Assembly: GCA_024509875.1 (NCBI GenBank)
Contig: JAMPIV010019845.1
Coordinates: forward strand, 62,001 to 126,000
Reading direction: 5' to 3'
DNA from: Oreohelix idahoensis
Taxonomy: Eukaryota; Mollusca; Gastropoda; Stylommatophora; Oreohelicidae
DNA: 64,000 nt
The notes under the pieces are model-generated. The model was not told where the DNA came from. It saw nothing but the letters and a program-made list of their open reading frames with translations, and did not search any database. This document shows, piece by piece, positions 62,091 to 64,000 of the stretch (positions within the stretch are counted from its first letter, which is position 1; each line of letters opens with the position of its first letter). The translations under genes were made by a program, and so were the position numbers.

Positions 62091-62960
62091 CATCTTGCCA
62101 CACCTGCGACATCTCATATCTGGATCTAACTGACAGCAATCCAGGCATTTACAGCATCATCACAATGGGGGTATCTTGTGTACAGCCCAAGACTATACAT
62201 ATCCCTTCATTTTGAATGTGTTCCAGTTGTTCACACTATGATATTGACAGTGTGAGTATTCCGAGGCCATACTTGATTACCGACATGCAAGGCAGGCCCA
62301 TCCATCAGGCAAACCTAGGCGGTTGCCTTGAGCACAAAGGTCATAGGGGCACATTCCAACTAAATGTAACTTTTTTTTTTTAGTGTTTAAAAAAAATTGT
62401 TATTGAAATTAAATAATAGATGAATAGATTGACAAATGAATGTGTGGGAATAGGTAAGCTTGTTGGTAGGCAAAGTGATGGATAGATAGGCGGATGGATG
62501 GTACAGAATACAAGTGGGGTGCAAATTTCAAGTCTCGCCTAGGGTGCATGAAACCCTTGCACCTCCCCTGCTGATTTTTTTTTCCTTAAATTTTTGCTAC
62601 TTCCCTTTGTGTAGCACGCCCCTTCAACCATTTACCATATGCATGGACCTGTTGGTTATATCAGGACTTTTTTTTTCATTTAGTGTTATTTTTTATTTCC
62701 TGTTTATTGTACGTCTGTACTGTATTATGCCTCACTATGGGGTTTTTACTTTTTGGTTGAGAGTTTAGAACTCCGCCTAGGCGGTCCCAAGCCCGGCTGA
62801 AAAAGGAGGAGGGCGGCCTGCATGGAGGCCGTAAGGAGGCAGCACTTCCACCATGCAAAGGCACAACAGCCCAATCACCTGTTTGTCTTAAAACCTGACT
62901 ACGCGAAACATAAGGGAGAAAACCAGACTGATTCTAAAAGCGACAAACTGGAACGGACTA
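62091..62960. other. Unassigned, with MITE-like words and the LINE 5' untranslated region
   Basis: 62293-62570 begins with CAGGCCCATCCATCAGGC and ends near CACCTCCCCTG, similar in style to hAT MITEs, but no 8-bp duplication was found. From about 62760 the sequence is GC-richer and leads into the LINE; it probably includes its 5' untranslated region. Confidence 0.35.
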
Positions 62961-62966
62961 CGACTT

Positions 62967-64000
62967 AAGGAACATGGAACACAAGAAGTATAAATGGGAA
63001 GGAAGAGGAGCTGGTGGAACAGATGATAAAAGCCAAATTAGAAATCCTGGCTTTAACAGAAACAAAGAAAAAAGGACAAGGAGTTATGGATCTCGATGGC
63101 GACACGCTGCTCTACAGTGGTGTACCCATATCTGAAAGAGCTAAAGGGGGCGTGGGTTGTATTGTGGTCAAAAACCAAAGGGAAAATATCAAGGGATGGA
63201 ACTTTGTCTCAGAACGCATTGTGGTCCTAAAACTAAAAGAAGGAGAAACCATAGTCAACCTTGTCATTGTGTATGGGCCAAATGAAGATGAGTGAGCAGA
63301 GGTCAAGGTGGTCAAGGAGGAATTCTTCGAGCTGCTTCAAAGGACAGTGGACGACTGCCTAGATGAAATTATCATGCTCAGAGATTTTAATGCCAGAATC
63401 GGAAATGACCATGCTAGATGGGGTGGAGTTATCAGAAGATATGGAGAAGACACTCTTAATGACAATGGAAAGCGACTCCTCAGATTCTGCACAGAGCAGA
63501 ATCTGATCATTACAAACACAAAGTTCCCCCATAAGTGCATACATGTATACACTAGGTGTGAACCAACAAAGAATGAAATGTCAGTGATCGACTACGCCAT
63601 AGTTAGGAAGCTTTCATTCAAGTATGTCCGGGATGTTAGAGTGTGGAGGGGGCCAGAGATTGGAAGTGACCACTACTTGTTAACAATTAAAAGAACAACT
63701 GAAAGAGCTACTCGGCCTAGAAACTGCCTTACATTACGCAAGAAGCTAAGTAAATGAACAGGAGAAACGAGCATTAAGACCTACAAGCTGAGAGAGCCAG
63801 AAGTGAATACCAGATATCAGGGGCTTATTGCTACAGCAGTGAGAAACACAGAACAACAACCTGAAGATCTGGAAACACTCTGGCTGATATTCAAGGACAT
63901 CATAAAGACAGCTGCAGCAGAAGCATGTGGTGAAGTTCGACTTGGGAACAAGAGAAAGAGGACACCTTGGTGGACGGATGAGGTTAAAGAGAAAATAAGA
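62967..64000 (+). pseudogene. RTE-like non-LTR retrotransposon, endonuclease part (runs off the window)
   Basis: The frame opens after a stop near 62964 with GTWNTRSINGKEEELVEQM, the start of an AP-endonuclease domain. It continues with LEILALTETKKKG (catalytic E), VNLVIVYGPNEDE, an in-frame TGA (63293-63295), then MLRDFNARIG (D-N motif), SVIDYAIV (D) and GSDHYLL (H). After a stop at 63757 and a frameshift it reads IKTYKLREPEVNTRYQGLIA and RTPWWTDEVKEKIR, the linker before the reverse transcriptase. This is the 5' half missing from the minus-strand copies at 19033 and 23930; whether it is the same family cannot be tested because the parts barely overlap. Confidence 0.88.

Noticed and set aside
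62293..62572. hAT MITE
   Set aside because: The ends look hAT-like, but the expected 8-bp duplication is absent and the inverted match is weak.

Overview
The window is eukaryotic nuclear DNA from an animal. It has no operons or ribosome-binding sites. It does have decayed non-LTR retrotransposons, tRNA-derived SINEs with Pol III boxes, Tc1/mariner, pogo/Tigger and hAT elements, an LTR retrotransposon, AT microsatellites and about twenty unrelated minisatellite arrays. This mix would suit a lophotrochozoan, perhaps a mollusc, but the taxon is inference. No complete host protein gene can be supported. The best host candidates are one exon with good splice borders on the minus strand (45349-45481) and a possible first coding exon at 27039.

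Layout. 1-13.5 kb: a 53-bp minisatellite, a LINE 3' end with a TTCG tail, a small retroposon with histone-type stem-loops, two long TA runs, then 41-, 20-, 68-, 62-, 26- and 79-bp arrays. The 62-bp array is split by a 645-bp LTR-like insertion with a CAGA duplication. 13.5-29.2 kb: a fold-back Tc1 derivative, an unclassified 0.3-kb repeat (second copy at 28.5 kb), minus-strand LINE pieces (RNase H at 16.8-17.3 kb, reverse transcriptase at 19.0-20.8 kb, a 5'-truncated copy at 23.9-24.8 kb with an 11-bp duplication), and a 28-bp array split by a hAT MITE. 29.2-45.3 kb: many more arrays, a 637-bp hAT element with a perfect 8-bp duplication, and a nearly full-length Tigger element at 40271-42587. 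45.3-56.0 kb: the candidate exon, then a 53-bp satellite in two blocks. Between the blocks lies a young gag-only LTR retrotransposon with LTRs of about 1.9 and 2.2 kb. The second block carries two copies of a TTAA-flanked MITE. 56.0-64.0 kb: a Tc1 element inserted in a LINE RNase H region, a complete SINE, a second histone-stem-loop retroposon, two copies of a dispersed repeat of about 1.1 kb, a hAT MITE with a long C run, and the 5' end of an RTE-like LINE that runs off the window.

How the parts relate. The elements are heavily nested, and target-site duplications give the order of events: hAT, LTR, SINE and TTAA elements each landed in older satellites or repeats. Coding remnants belong to transposons and most carry stops, frameshifts or deletions. 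The least decayed are Tigger (two stops and one frameshift) and the LTR element (near-identical LTRs, no reverse transcriptase or integrase seen). All calls come from reading the sequence by eye; no database search was run.
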